64,000 nucleotides of DNA from Muribaculaceae bacterium (GTDB lineage: Bacteria; Bacteroidota; Bacteroidia; Bacteroidales; Muribaculaceae): contig JAGBIJ010000045.1 of the NCBI GenBank assembly GCA_017935045.1, positions 1 through 64,000 of the forward strand, written 5' to 3'. The first letter of the stretch is position 1. Every line of letters begins with the position of its first letter. A program made the translations under genes and the position numbers. Positions 9,004-17,608 of the stretch are shown here, in pieces. Below the pieces are notes generated by a model. The model ran no database searches. It was not told where the DNA came from and was given only the letters and a program-made list of their open reading frames with translations.

Positions 9004-9678
9004 TTATGAGGGGAAGACAGCTATCGGCGTCAGGCCGCCACGTGTCTTTTGTCCAAGCTCGACGAGAATCTTGCTGTCCACGGGCAGAAATATGTCTACG
9101 CGCGAACCAAATTTTATGAAACCGAGATGTCCGTCGATATTGGCCTCGTCACCCTTGCGGGCGTAAGTCACAATTCGCCTGGCCATGGCGCCGGCTATCT
9201 GCCGCACGGTAATGCGGTCGCCCTGCGGAGTGACAATGCCTATGGTGGAGCGCTCGTTCTGGGTGCTGGCCTTAGGCAGATAAGCCGAAAGAAAACGGCC
9301 GCGGTGGTGCTTCACATACTCTACCTTGCCGTCTACCGGAAACCAGTTGGCATGTACATTGAGAGGGCTCATGAAGACACTTATCTGTATGGCGTCGGAG
9401 TGAAGATACTCGCCTTCATAGGTGCGCTCGATGACTACTACCTTGCCGTCGACAGAGCTGATACAGCGTCTGTCGCGCGGCCCGCGGTAATGGCGGTAAG
9501 GACAGCGGAAGAAGTTGAAGACAAAGCCATAGGCCACTACGCTGATGCCGCAAAGCAGCATCGGTATCTGGACAGGACGCATGAAAAGCCATACCGGGAT
9601 GTTGAGCATTACCAGCATAGCGAGCAGAATCAGCAATATATTTGTGCCTTCACGATGGATTTTCATAAGTGTCTTCAT
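9004..9678 (-). CDS. psd: Phosphatidylserine decarboxylase proenzyme
   Basis: Decarboxylates phosphatidylserine to phosphatidylethanolamine at the inner membrane. It is the short (PSD-A) type: 225 residues, two N-terminal hydrophobic segments, the MSPLNVHANWFP substrate segment and the self-cleaving Gly191-Ser192 (KFGSRVD), where Ser becomes the pyruvoyl cofactor. I start it at 9678 (MKTLMKIHREG). The longer in-frame ATG at 9753 lies upstream of a clear promoter at 9724-9754 and would not be transcribed from it; an ATG at 9666 is a second option. First gene of the psd-pssA-DUF4834-HAD-kinase operon. Confidence 0.94.
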   Translation of the reverse strand: MKTLMKIHREGTNILLILLAMLVMLNIPVWLFMRPVQIPMLLCGISVVAYGFVFNFFRCPYRHYRGPRDRRCISSVDGKVVVIERTYEGEYLHSDAIQISVFMSPLNVHANWFPVDGKVEYVKHHRGRFLSAYLPKASTQNERSTIGIVTPQGDRITVRQIAGAMARRIVTYARKGDEANIDGHLGFIKFGSRVDIFLPVDSKILVELGQKTRGGLTPIAVFPS

Positions 9679-9723
9679 ACACGCTGCCACGGACAAAGCC
9701 GGCCAGTCATGGGTTTTATTCAG

Positions 9724-9754
9724 CAAAGTTACTAATAATTTCCTTACCTGCAAA
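9724..9754 (-). promoter_or_regulatory. Promoter of the psd operon
   Basis: On the minus strand TTTG (9754-9751), 19-bp spacer, TAACTTTG (9731-9724): an exact match to the Bacteroides consensus. It fixes the psd start downstream of 9720 and is divergent from the promoter at 9771-9802. Confidence 0.8.
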
Positions 9755-9770
9755 TGTTACGGTCATATAA

Positions 9771-9802
9771 TTTGATGTTATTGCCTTTTTTTCCTAATTT
9801 TG
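9771..9802 (+). promoter_or_regulatory. Promoter of the pseudouridine synthase-purE-ispG operon
   Basis: TTTG at 9771-9774, 20-bp spacer, TAATTTTG at 9795-9802. The ATG at 9822 follows 19 nt later. Divergent from the psd promoter. Confidence 0.78.
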
Positions 9803-9821
9803 CATAAAATTTTGATTATAT

Positions 9822-10763
9822 ATGCTGAATCAAGACCGTCGCCGGAGGGCATCGTCTTTCCGTCCCGACCATATCATAGAGCGTGTGAACGACACGTCTC
9901 AGAGCGCCGGGCTGCTCGCTTTCATGCAGCTGATGCTCCCTGACACCAACCGGACACGGCTGAAATCCCTGCTCAAATACGGCCATGTACGCATGAACGG
10001 CGTAACAGAACTGCGCCACGATTCGGAGGTCAGACCCGGATACAAAGTGGAACTCAATACGGGCAGGCCGTTTGTAGTCTTTTCCAATCCACGTGTGAAC
10101 CTGATATACGAGGACGATCACCTGCTTGTCATCAACAAGGGCTACGGCCTGCTGTCCATGGGCACTCCATCGGCATCACGGGAAAAGACGGCTTACACCA
10201 TAATGCGCGAATATGTGAAACGCGTGCATCCGCTCAACAAGATTTTCATAGTCCACAGACTGGACCGGGACACATCCGGCCTGATGATGTTCGCCAAGAG
10301 CCAGGAAGCCAAGGAGGCAATGCAGCACAACTGGAACAACATGGTGCTGGAACGTATATACGTAGCCGTACTTGAGGGATATGTAGAGCAGGACTCGGGC
10401 GAAATACGGTCCTGGCTGGCAGAGAACAGCCAGCACGAAGTCTATTCGACACAAGACAAAGACAAGGGAAAACTGGCCGTGACACGCTACCGTGTGCTGG
10501 AGCGCGGCCACGGCTATTCGCTTGTGGAGTTTTCGCTCGACACGGGCCGCAAGAACCAGATACGCGTACATGCCTCCGACCTGGGGCACCCCATAGCAGG
10601 CGACCGCAAGTACGGCGCGTCGGGAAGCCCTATCCATCGTCTGGCCCTGCACGCCCGCACGCTCCGCTTCGTGCATCCTATAAGCCGGAAGATGTGCGCT
10701 TTCGAGCTGCCCGTCCCCTCCCGCTTCGCCGGCCTTGTGAAGTACGGCACCCATAAAGACTGA
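9822..10763 (+). CDS. RluA-family RNA pseudouridine synthase
   Basis: Isomerises specific uridines in rRNA or tRNA to pseudouridine. The 313-residue protein has an N-terminal S4 RNA-binding domain (about 30-85) and an RluA catalytic domain with the HRLDRDTSGL motif, catalytic Asp148. The late motif RKNQIRVHASDLGHPIAGD, which contacts the substrate, is intact. The S4-plus-catalytic layout resembles RluC/RluD, but the modified position cannot be deduced, so I give no symbol. purE follows after 20 nt and ispG 5 nt after that, so the three probably share the promoter at 9771. Confidence 0.9.
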   Translation: MLNQDRRRRASSFRPDHIIERVNDTSQSAGLLAFMQLMLPDTNRTRLKSLLKYGHVRMNGVTELRHDSEVRPGYKVELNTGRPFVVFSNPRVNLIYEDDHLLVINKGYGLLSMGTPSASREKTAYTIMREYVKRVHPLNKIFIVHRLDRDTSGLMMFAKSQEAKEAMQHNWNNMVLERIYVAVLEGYVEQDSGEIRSWLAENSQHEVYSTQDKDKGKLAVTRYRVLERGHGYSLVEFSLDTGRKNQIRVHASDLGHPIAGDRKYGASGSPIHRLALHARTLRFVHPISRKMCAFELPVPSRFAGLVKYGTHKD

Positions 10764-10783
10764 ACAGATAAATCGCATATTAT

Positions 10784-11290
10784 ATGAAACCTGTAGTAAG
10801 CATAATCATGGGCAGCACTTCAGACCTGCCCGTCATGGAGAAAGCCGCCGCTCTGCTGGACGAGCTTGAGATTCCGTTTGAGATGCTGGCTCTCTCTGCC
10901 CACCGCACTCCGCGCGAGGTGGAGGATTTCGCAGCCGGAGCCGCCGGCCGTGGCATACGCGTCATCATAGCCGCTGCCGGCATGGCGGCTCATCTGGGAG
11001 GTGTCATAGCCGCCCTGACCACCCTGCCTGTCATCGGAGTGCCTATACGCTCGTCGTTCGACGGTCTTGACTCGCTCCTGTCCATAGTACAGATGCCCCC
11101 CGGAATACCGGTGGCCACCGTAGGTGTAAACGGCGCTCTCAACGCCGCCGTGCTGGCCTCGCAGATTCTGGCTCTCTCGGACGAAAGGATAGCCGGACGC
11201 GTCGCGGAATACAAAGCGTCGCTGACGCAAAAAATAGTGAAGGCCAACGCAGACCTGAAAAGCGTAAGCTATAAATACAAGACTAACTGA
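10784..11290 (+). CDS. purE: N5-carboxyaminoimidazole ribonucleotide mutase
   Basis: Class I PurE of purine synthesis, converting N5-CAIR to CAIR in the cytoplasm. At 168 residues it has the expected length. The GSTSDLPVM nucleotide-binding loop (10-18), the SAHRTP active-site segment (38-43, catalytic His40) and the AAGMAAHLGG loop are intact. It sits between an RNA-modification gene and ispG; this order reflects operon packing and does not indicate a shared pathway. No purK is adjacent. Confidence 0.96.
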   Translation: MKPVVSIIMGSTSDLPVMEKAAALLDELEIPFEMLALSAHRTPREVEDFAAGAAGRGIRVIIAAAGMAAHLGGVIAALTTLPVIGVPIRSSFDGLDSLLSIVQMPPGIPVATVGVNGALNAAVLASQILALSDERIAGRVAEYKASLTQKIVKANADLKSVSYKYKTN

Positions 11291-11295
11291 GACTC

Positions 11296-12921
11296 ATGTC
11301 AAGATACAACTACCGGCGGCGTGCCAGCCAGCCCGTCAAGGTTGGCGGCCTTACCATAGGCGGCGACAACGCTATCTGCGTGCAGAGCATGACGAATCTC
11401 AGCACCAACGACGTACAGGGTTGCATAGATCAGGCATTGCGCATAGTCGAAGCCGGCGGGCAACTCGTCAGGCTTACCACCCAGGGGGTACGTGAAGCCG
11501 GTAATATCGGGCTTGTGCGTGCCGGGCTGCGTGAGCGCGGATGCGGCGTGCCCGTAGTGGCAGACGTGCATTTCAATCCAAAAGCGGCGTTCAAGGCGGC
11601 TACGACATGCGATAAAGTGCGCATCAATCCAGGCAATTTCGTTGACGCGGCGCGTACGTTCCGCAAATTGGAGTTTACCGATGACGAATATGCCGCCGAA
11701 ATCGACCGCATACGGACATCGCTCGTACCCTTTCTCGACCTGTGTCGCGCCCACGGCACTGCCGTGCGGCTCGGCGTCAACCACGGCTCCCTGTCCGACC
11801 GCATCATGAGCCGCTACGGCGACACGCCCGAAGGGATGGTGGAGAGCGTCATGGAGTATCTGCGTATCTGCCGTGATGTGGATTTCAATAATATAGTAAT
11901 TTCCATCAAGGCTTCCAACACTACAGTCATGGTGCGCACAGTGCGTCTGCTTGTGGAGGCTATGGATGCCGAGGAGATGCGTTTCCCGCTGCATCTGGGC
12001 GTGACGGAAGCCGGCGACGGCGAGGACGGACGCATCAAGAGCGCTGTAGGCATAGCAGCGTTGCTCAACGATGGTCTCGGAGACACCATCCGCGTCTCAC
12101 TGAGCGAGGCTCCCGAAGCGGAGATACCTGTCGCCCTGGCTCTTGTCAGCCATGTGGCCGCACGTGCAGGAGCGCAACCCGCCGTAGAGCCGGCACGCAC
12201 ATCGCCTGTTCCGACGCGCACGCTGGCCGACGCCCTGCCCGGCGACTTCTTCGCGCTACATGCCGACACAGACGGAGAGTTTCCCGCATCGTGGCACCGT
12301 GCTGACGCCGCTTCGCTTCCCGAGCTCCCCGCTGACGGCAATCCGGTCATTCTCTCGGCTCCGGCGGCCAACAGGGTCGGACTCATGCAGTCATGGATTG
12401 AGAGGTTTGTGGCTCTCGGTGCAAAGAACCCCGTGATACTGAGCGCGCGCTACGACGACAAGGATGAAAAAATCCTCACGCTGAAAGCCGCAGCCGATCT
12501 GGGCGCCATGCTCATCAACGGCCACGGTTCCGGCATAGCCGTATTCGGCCTGCCTGACGCCGAAAGCGCTGCCCGCGTGGAGTTAGGCATACTCCAGGCC
12601 GCGCGTCTACGCTTCTCAAAGACCGAATACATAGCCTGTCCTGGATGCGGACGCACCTTGTTTGATCTCAGCGCCACACTGCAGCGTGTCAAGCAGGCGA
12701 CTTCTCATCTCAAGGGGCTGAAAATCGGTGTGATGGGGTGCATAGTCAATGGGCCGGGCGAGATGGCTGACGCGGATTACGGCTACGTCGGAGCAGCCGC
12801 AGGAAAAATCAGCCTGTATCGTGGCAAGAAGTGCATAGAGATGAATATACCGCAGGAAGAGGCCATAGAGCGTCTGACGGCGCTTATAAAGTCCGACGGG
12901 CGCTGGCGGAATCCCGAGTAA
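11296..12921 (+). CDS. ispG: 4-hydroxy-3-methylbut-2-enyl diphosphate synthase (large form)
   Basis: Fe-S enzyme of the MEP isoprenoid pathway, reducing MEcPP to HMBPP. At 541 residues it is much longer than the E. coli type (about 370): an extra domain lies between the TIM barrel (roughly 1-270) and the C-terminal cluster domain, as in plant and Bacteroidetes enzymes. The 4Fe-4S ligands are visible at Cys448 and Cys451 (CPGCGRT) and Cys482 (GVMGCIVNGPGE), with the following Glu as fourth ligand. The central insert (about 280-420) is the least conserved part and is rich in Ala and Pro at its start. Last gene of the operon starting at 9822. Confidence 0.95.
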   Translation: MSRYNYRRRASQPVKVGGLTIGGDNAICVQSMTNLSTNDVQGCIDQALRIVEAGGQLVRLTTQGVREAGNIGLVRAGLRERGCGVPVVADVHFNPKAAFKAATTCDKVRINPGNFVDAARTFRKLEFTDDEYAAEIDRIRTSLVPFLDLCRAHGTAVRLGVNHGSLSDRIMSRYGDTPEGMVESVMEYLRICRDVDFNNIVISIKASNTTVMVRTVRLLVEAMDAEEMRFPLHLGVTEAGDGEDGRIKSAVGIAALLNDGLGDTIRVSLSEAPEAEIPVALALVSHVAARAGAQPAVEPARTSPVPTRTLADALPGDFFALHADTDGEFPASWHRADAASLPELPADGNPVILSAPAANRVGLMQSWIERFVALGAKNPVILSARYDDKDEKILTLKAAADLGAMLINGHGSGIAVFGLPDAESAARVELGILQAARLRFSKTEYIACPGCGRTLFDLSATLQRVKQATSHLKGLKIGVMGCIVNGPGEMADADYGYVGAAAGKISLYRGKKCIEMNIPQEEAIERLTALIKSDGRWRNPE

Positions 12922-12937
12922 ATATAACAAAGCAGCG

Positions 12938-12974
12938 ACTGCGCGGCGGCTACACTATGATGCCGTCGCGCAGT
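12938..12974. terminator. Hairpin at the ispG/lolD convergence
   Basis: 13-bp stem (12938-12950 with 12962-12974, one G-U) and an 11-nt loop. It overlaps the last codons of the convergent ABC transporter gene. The U-tracts are weak, so terminator function is probable but not certain. Confidence 0.55.
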
Positions 12975-13606
12975 TCTATTATACGCTCGCCGGCGCGGGC
13001 CAGCTCCGGATCATGGGTCACTATTACGAATCCCTGGCCAAAACGATCGCGCAAATTGAGAAACAGCTGCTGAATCTCGTCGCGGTTACGCGTATCAAGG
13101 CTGCCCGTCGGCTCGTCGGCAAAGACTATATCCGGCTCGTTTACAAGCGCGCGGGCTACAGCGACTCTTTGCTTCTCTCCCCCGGAGAGCGCCGCGGGCT
13201 TATGGCCGGCACGCTCTGCCATACCGAGTGCGTCAAGCAATTCCAAAGCCCTCTTCTGGGCGGCGCTGCGCTTCATTCCACCTATCTGCGCCGGGAGCAT
13301 CACATTCTCGCAAGCCGTAAACTCGGGCAGCAGCTGATGGAACTGGAAGACAAAGCCGATATGCCTGTTGCGAAAGGCAGACAGGCGTCTGTCGTCGAGC
13401 GATGTCACATCGACATCATCATACAGCACTCTGCCGCTGTCGGGACTGTCGAGTGTGCCCATTATCTGCAGCAACGTCGTCTTGCCGGCGCCGCTTGGGC
13501 CGGTAATGGAAGTAATCTGTCCGGCAGCGACCTCCAGCGATATGTCGCGCAACACCTGCAGATGGCCGAAAGATTTGCATATATTCTCAAGTCGGAGCGT
13601 AGTCAT
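12950..13606 (-). CDS. LolD-like ABC transporter ATP-binding protein
   Basis: A 218-residue ATPase of the MacB/LolD class, which powers release of lipoproteins from the inner membrane or mechanotransmission by MacB-type permeases. Walker A is GPSGAGKTT (36-44), the signature LSGGEKQ (140-146) and Walker B DIVFADEP (159-166); the inserted Q-loop and the H-loop (VTHDPE) are present. No permease gene is adjacent; Bacteroidetes often encode LolCE-like permeases elsewhere. It is the third gene of rpoN-tcdA-lolD, joined to tcdA by an ATGA overlap. Confidence 0.9.
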   Translation of the reverse strand: MTTLRLENICKSFGHLQVLRDISLEVAAGQITSITGPSGAGKTTLLQIMGTLDSPDSGRVLYDDVDVTSLDDRRLSAFRNRHIGFVFQFHQLLPEFTACENVMLPAQIGGMKRSAAQKRALELLDALGMAERAGHKPAALSGGEKQRVAVARALVNEPDIVFADEPTGSLDTRNRDEIQQLFLNLRDRFGQGFVIVTHDPELARAGERIIELRDGIIV

Positions 13607-14322
13607 CGGCTTATGATTTTGTTTATAATATAAGAGGCAATGTAAATACCGAATATGGAGGGGATGGCAGCCATCGTGCCGAATGATGTACGCTTGCCCG
13701 ACATTCCGTCCTCCCTTATCAGCGCAGACGCCTTCGGAGCTTCGGAGCTATACACTACCGGCAACCGCGGCCTGCGCCCCATGCGCTTGAAGCGGTCTCT
13801 TACGGCACGCGCAAGACCATCCTGACGAGTCTCCCAGAGGTCAGCGTACCGTACGGCCGACGGGTCAAGCCGTCCTCCGGCACCCATCGAAGAAATAACC
13901 CTGACATGCCGGCGCACACAGGCATCGAGCAATGCGACCTTAGGGGCGACGGTATCGATGCAGTCAGCCACGAAATCATAACCGCCGTCAAGCAGATTAT
14001 CCACCCCGTCAGTGTCCAAAAACTGCTCTATAGGCGTCACGACGCAATCCGGGTTAATGTCGGCGATCCTCTCCTTCATCAGAAGGACCTTGCTGCGGTC
14101 CAGAGTGGAGCGCAGAGCTATGATCTGGCGGTTCAGATTAGTCACGCTTACGGTGTCGGCGTCAATCAGGGCAATCTGCCCCACCCCGCCGCGCGCCAGC
14201 ATTTCGGCGGCATAGCCGCCCACTCCGCCGATGCCTACGACCAGCACCCTGGCCGAGGCAAGCCGCTCTGCGGCTTCGGCGCCTATCAGACACACAGTCC
14301 GGTCATTCCAGTTCTGCATCAT
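13603..14322 (-). CDS. tcdA: tRNA threonylcarbamoyladenosine dehydratase (ThiF/E1 family)
   Basis: ATP-dependent enzyme that cyclises t6A37 in tRNA to ct6A. The 239-residue protein starts with the E1-like Rossmann motif GIGGVGG (30-36), then the [13 protein letters not shown] adenylation segment and R/K residues typical of ThiF-family enzymes. The C-terminal hydrophobic tail ([16 protein letters not shown]) matches the membrane-associated helix of TcdA/CsdL. Two adjacent ATGs (14322, 14319) precede QNWNDR; the second forms an ATGA with the rpoN stop. Translation is thus coupled to rpoN upstream and to the ABC gene downstream. Confidence 0.9.
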   Translation of the reverse strand: MMQNWNDRTVCLIGAEAAERLASARVLVVGIGGVGGYAAEMLARGGVGQIALIDADTVSVTNLNRQIIALRSTLDRSKVLLMKERIADINPDCVVTPIEQFLDTDGVDNLLDGGYDFVADCIDTVAPKVALLDACVRRHVRVISSMGAGGRLDPSAVRYADLWETRQDGLARAVRDRFKRMGRRPRLPVVYSSEAPKASALIREDGMSGKRTSFGTMAAIPSIFGIYIASYIINKIISR

Positions 14323-15743
14323 AACTTACCTATCTCTTTACGCAGACGCGCCACCGGTATACCGAGGCGGTCGCGGTATTTTGCCACGGTGCGCCGGCTT
14401 ACCTCGTAACCTTTTTCCAGCAACATGGCACACAGGCGCTCGTCGCTGAGCGGATGGCGCTTGTCCTCGCCCCGCACTATGGCGCGCAGGGCGGCCTGCA
14501 CGGCGCGTGCCGAGACAGCATCGCCGTCGTCTCCGTAGCCTTCGCTGAAGAAGAAGCGCAGAGGCAGCACCCCGTAAGGAGTAGCTGCGTATTTTCCGGC
14601 CGTCGCGCGCGAGACCGTACTCACATCGTAGCCCGTATCCGCGGCTATATCCTTCAGACCCAACGGACGCAGGGTATGTTCATCGCCCGCCAGCAGATAC
14701 TCCTTCTGCCGGGCCGCGATAGCCGTCATCACGGCATATAGGGTGTCGCGCCGCTGTCTCAATATCTCTATGAAATCTCGGGCATCATTGTAGCGGCTCA
14801 TCACAAACTCGGCATCACTATCCTTGCGCCTCTGTCTGTTGCGTTCCATCAGCTTGACTGCCGATGCGAATCCCTGCTCTATGGCAAGTTCGGGAATACC
14901 CGAAGGCAGCCCCACACTTATCTCCCCCTCGGGAGAGACATCTACTACAAAATCCGGCACTATCGGCCTGGCCACATCATCGCGGCCCGAACCCACCACG
15001 CTGCCAGGCTTCGGATTCAGACTCACTATAAGCCCCACTGCCTTCTCCACACGCCCGGCATCCATCTTCAACTGCGACACGATACGGTGGGTGTGTTTCA
15101 TCGTAAAGGCCTCAAAGCACTCTTCGATTATGCGCAGCGCGTCGGCCACCACAGCCGACTCAGGCATGCGCCGCAACTGCAGCAACAAGGCATCACGCAG
15201 ATCTACCGCGCCTACGCCTGCCGGATCGAGCGAACGGACCACCTCCATAGCCTGCTCCATCTGTCCGGGACTTACCTCGATACCGGGGCCGAACGCCAGG
15301 TCATCGGTCATGGCGGCCACCGACCGCTGCAGATATCCGTTGGCATCGAGATTTCCCACAATATACCGGGCCAGGAAAGACTGTTCGTCGGTCAGATCTC
15401 GTTCGCGCAGCTGCTCCTCCAGAAAATCGTAGATAGAGACAGAATCATCCGCCTGGCGTGTCCAGACGGGCGCCGTCTCGTCAGCAGAGACATCACGCGC
15501 CTGTCGCCACAAAGCCGTCTCACGGCTATGGTCAGCGGCCACCGCAGGTCCTGATTCCTCGTCCAGGGCAAGTGCCGGATTATCGGCCAGCTCGCGCTCT
15601 ACAGCGTCCTCGGCCTCCTGCTGGTTCATCTCAAGCATGCGCACATAGCGCACCTGCATCGGCGAAAGCCGCTGCTGCAACGTCAGCTCGGATTGCTGAC
15701 GCAGACCCGACGATAATCCGCTGTCAGAACTTGCGTAATCCAT
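14319..15743 (-). CDS. rpoN: RNA polymerase sigma-54 factor
   Basis: Directs RNA polymerase to -24/-12 promoters that need an AAA+ activator. The 474-residue protein has a Gln-rich N-terminal activator-contact region (ELTLQQRLSPMQVRY), a core-binding domain and the C-terminal RpoN box (RRTVAKYRDRL, about 450-459) that reads the -24 element. All regions are present, so it should be functional. No enhancer-binding protein gene or obvious GG-N10-GC promoter was noticed in this window. It heads a three-gene operon with tcdA and lolD, overlapping tcdA by 4 nt. A near-match -7 box (TAACTTCG) lies about 40 nt upstream. Confidence 0.95.
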   Translation of the reverse strand: MDYASSDSGLSSGLRQQSELTLQQRLSPMQVRYVRMLEMNQQEAEDAVERELADNPALALDEESGPAVAADHSRETALWRQARDVSADETAPVWTRQADDSVSIYDFLEEQLRERDLTDEQSFLARYIVGNLDANGYLQRSVAAMTDDLAFGPGIEVSPGQMEQAMEVVRSLDPAGVGAVDLRDALLLQLRRMPESAVVADALRIIEECFEAFTMKHTHRIVSQLKMDAGRVEKAVGLIVSLNPKPGSVVGSGRDDVARPIVPDFVVDVSPEGEISVGLPSGIPELAIEQGFASAVKLMERNRQRRKDSDAEFVMSRYNDARDFIEILRQRRDTLYAVMTAIAARQKEYLLAGDEHTLRPLGLKDIAADTGYDVSTVSRATAGKYAATPYGVLPLRFFFSEGYGDDGDAVSARAVQAALRAIVRGEDKRHPLSDERLCAMLLEKGYEVSRRTVAKYRDRLGIPVARLRKEIGKL

Positions 15744-15847
15744 AATTCAGCCCCCTGGAGGGCAGTTTTTCTCCGCGAAGTTACTATTTTTTCCCCCGAT
15801 AGACTAAAATATTTCACGAAAAATTTCACAGACCACAATTTTTCTAT

Positions 15848-15855
15848 TAATTTTG
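15848..15855 (+). promoter_or_regulatory. -7 box of the TPR membrane protein gene
   Basis: TAATTTTG, 32 nt upstream of the ATG at 15888. No convincing -33 TTG was seen at 19-21 bp. Confidence 0.6.
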
Positions 15856-15887
15856 CACCTTGAAAAAACAACTATATAAGAATAATT

Positions 15888-16619
15888 ATGGCAAACAAGA
15901 ATAATAAGAAAGCCAACGAGACAACCGGTATCGAGGAGATGAGCGAATCCCTTACCTCCTTCAGCTCAAAAATAGAGCAGCATAAGAAAAAGATCGGCAT
16001 GGCCGTCTCTGTGATCATCATCATCGCTCTGGCCGTCTTCGGCTTCGTATTCTGGAACCGCCACAGCGACAATGAATCAGCAAAAAAGTACAGCGGCGTA
16101 GAGGCCAAGGTGGCAGCCCAGGCCATGAAAGCCGACCCGGCAGTCCGTGACTCCGTATTCAACGCACTCTCCATCAAAGAACTTCAGACACTTGCCAAGT
16201 CAGACCAAGGCAAAGCCGGAGGCAACCTCGCCAATCTCGACCTTGCATCACGATATTACGGCGAAAAGAAGTATAATGAAGCTATAGCTTGCCTTAAGAA
16301 TGTAACAATCGACGAGCCGGTAATGAAAGCCAGCGCCACCATTCTTCTCGCTGACTGCTACGTCAACACAAAGAAGTATAACGAAGCCATCGCTGCTCTT
16401 GACGACGCCATCGGCCTCTCGACCGACAACCCCGAAATTGCAGTACGCGCCATGCTGAAAAAGGCCACAATCCTTGACAGCCAGAAAAAATACGCCGATG
16501 CCCTCGCTGTCTACGAGACAATGCAGAAAGACTATCCGCAGCAGACAGCCATGATGGCACAGGCCGGCTTCAACGTGGAAGGCTACATCGCCCGCGACCA
16601 GGCTCGCCTCAACAAATAA
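15888..16619 (+). CDS. TPR-containing inner-membrane protein (YfgM-like)
   Basis: A 243-residue protein: a charged cytoplasmic N-terminus (about 1-36), one transmembrane helix (IGMAVSVIIIIALAVFGFVFW, roughly 36-57) and a periplasmic domain of three to four tetratricopeptide repeats, seen as recurring KKYNEAIA / KKYADALA segments. The layout is that of YfgM-type proteins, which help periplasmic chaperones at the translocon. The family link comes from layout, not from a search. It is flanked by its own -7 box and a very strong terminator, so it is expressed alone. Confidence 0.82.
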   Translation: MANKNNKKANETTGIEEMSESLTSFSSKIEQHKKKIGMAVSVIIIIALAVFGFVFWNRHSDNESAKKYSGVEAKVAAQAMKADPAVRDSVFNALSIKELQTLAKSDQGKAGGNLANLDLASRYYGEKKYNEAIACLKNVTIDEPVMKASATILLADCYVNTKKYNEAIAALDDAIGLSTDNPEIAVRAMLKKATILDSQKKYADALAVYETMQKDYPQQTAMMAQAGFNVEGYIARDQARLNK

Positions 16620-16634
16620 AAAGATATAAAGCTC

Positions 16635-16680
16635 CTGCAGCAAAAAAGCCTTCCCGTCGGGGAAGGCTTTTTTGCTGCAG
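16635..16680 (+). terminator. Strong intrinsic terminator
   Basis: Perfect 21-bp stem (16635-16655 with 16660-16680) and a GTCG tetraloop. The stem contains A6/T6 runs, so it supplies a U-tract on either strand and serves the TPR gene and the convergent lipoprotein gene. Confidence 0.9.
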
Positions 16681-16699
16681 CGGTCGCTGCTGACTTAAA

Positions 16700-16725
16700 T
16701 CTTATAAGTCTTATAAATCTTATAA
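16700..16725. repeat. Short AT-rich tandem repeat
   Basis: TCTTATAA occurs three times with a 9-bp period (16700, 16709, 16718) inside an AT-rich stretch (16691-16745) between a terminator and the end of a minus-strand gene. No promoter direction fits it. Confidence 0.7.
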
Positions 16726-16760
16726 AAATTATAAATATTATTAAAAACCAGAGGGCTTTT

Positions 16761-17414
16761 TCAGTTGCCGGACGTATCAGCAGCCGAGAGCAGGCTGTCG
16801 GAGCGCAGCACTATCTCAAGGCGCGGGCCTACCTCTCCTGTCGCCAGCAATTCGGGCCGCGTCTCCACACGCAGCGCCGTCTTGCCGTAGCTGTACTCGC
16901 TGATACGTGCGTTACCCTCGTCATATTCATCTATTTTTTCCAGCTCCCCTTCGTTTCGGTCGGCAAGCGAAGCTGACAGATATTCCACCAAGGTCTCCGG
17001 GAAAAGGTCGCCTGTGCCCTTGTTACGGATACGGACCTCATGGGAATTGACCACCGTTACCTCCCATTGTCCGGGTAATCCGGAAAAATCTGTAAACAGC
17101 GGAGTCCCCATTGCGTCAGTCAGCACACCGTCGAAATTATATTCTGTGGAATCCAGCGGCTCTCCTACGTTTATGGCATCCGCCACACTGGAGACAGTCA
17201 TGGCAATATCGTAATCGGCTATATACTGTTCGTCCCCGGATGCCTCTGAGCCCGAAGTGTCCGCGACCGCCGTATCGGCAACGATACCTACTCCGGAGTC
17301 AGCCGTAGCCGCATCCCTCGCGCAAGCCGACAAAAGCAGCAGACCGCCGCCACACAGCGACCATCCCGCCGATGAAGCTGAAATACGTAAACGGCTGTAA
17401 AATAAGCTAATCAT
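16761..17414 (-). CDS. Unknown lipoprotein
   Basis: A 217-residue protein with a lipoprotein signal (GGGLLLLSAC, lipidated Cys near residue 31) and an Ala/Asp/Thr-rich linker before a globular domain of about 140 residues. The domain alternates beta-like segments (QWEVTVVNSHEVRIRNK, TALRVETRPELL), and I do not recognise it. It should be periplasmic or surface-anchored. The gene is transcribed alone, convergent to the TPR gene and divergent from the acyltransferase. The N-terminus before the hydrophobic stretch is long for a lipoprotein, so the true start may be a later codon. Confidence 0.75.
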   Translation of the reverse strand: MISLFYSRLRISASSAGWSLCGGGLLLLSACARDAATADSGVGIVADTAVADTSGSEASGDEQYIADYDIAMTVSSVADAINVGEPLDSTEYNFDGVLTDAMGTPLFTDFSGLPGQWEVTVVNSHEVRIRNKGTGDLFPETLVEYLSASLADRNEGELEKIDEYDEGNARISEYSYGKTALRVETRPELLATGEVGPRLEIVLRSDSLLSAADTSGN

Positions 17415-17572
17415 AGAGCAGTACTGAAATTCTCGGCGAAGTTAGCAAAAATCCCTCTATCAGCCAAAAATCCTGACAAAAAATTCAGCCGTTTTCGCTT
17501 ACATGTCCTTGAACATGTTCTTGAAAACCCGCTCCATATATTCACTCGTGATTCGCCCGGAATGTAAAAATA

Positions 17573-17604
17573 TTTGGCGTTATGAATATTTTTAATTAAA
17601 TTTG
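17573..17604 (+). promoter_or_regulatory. Promoter of the acyltransferase gene (near-leaderless)
   Basis: TTTG at 17573-17576, 20-bp spacer, TAAATTTG at 17597-17604. The ATG is at 17609, 4 nt after the -7 box. Confidence 0.75.
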
Positions 17605-17608
17605 TGAG

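Noticed and set aside
9679-9753. Longer psd start at 9753
   Set aside because: A consensus promoter (9724-9754) lies inside this extension, and the family begins at the MKIHREG-type segment.
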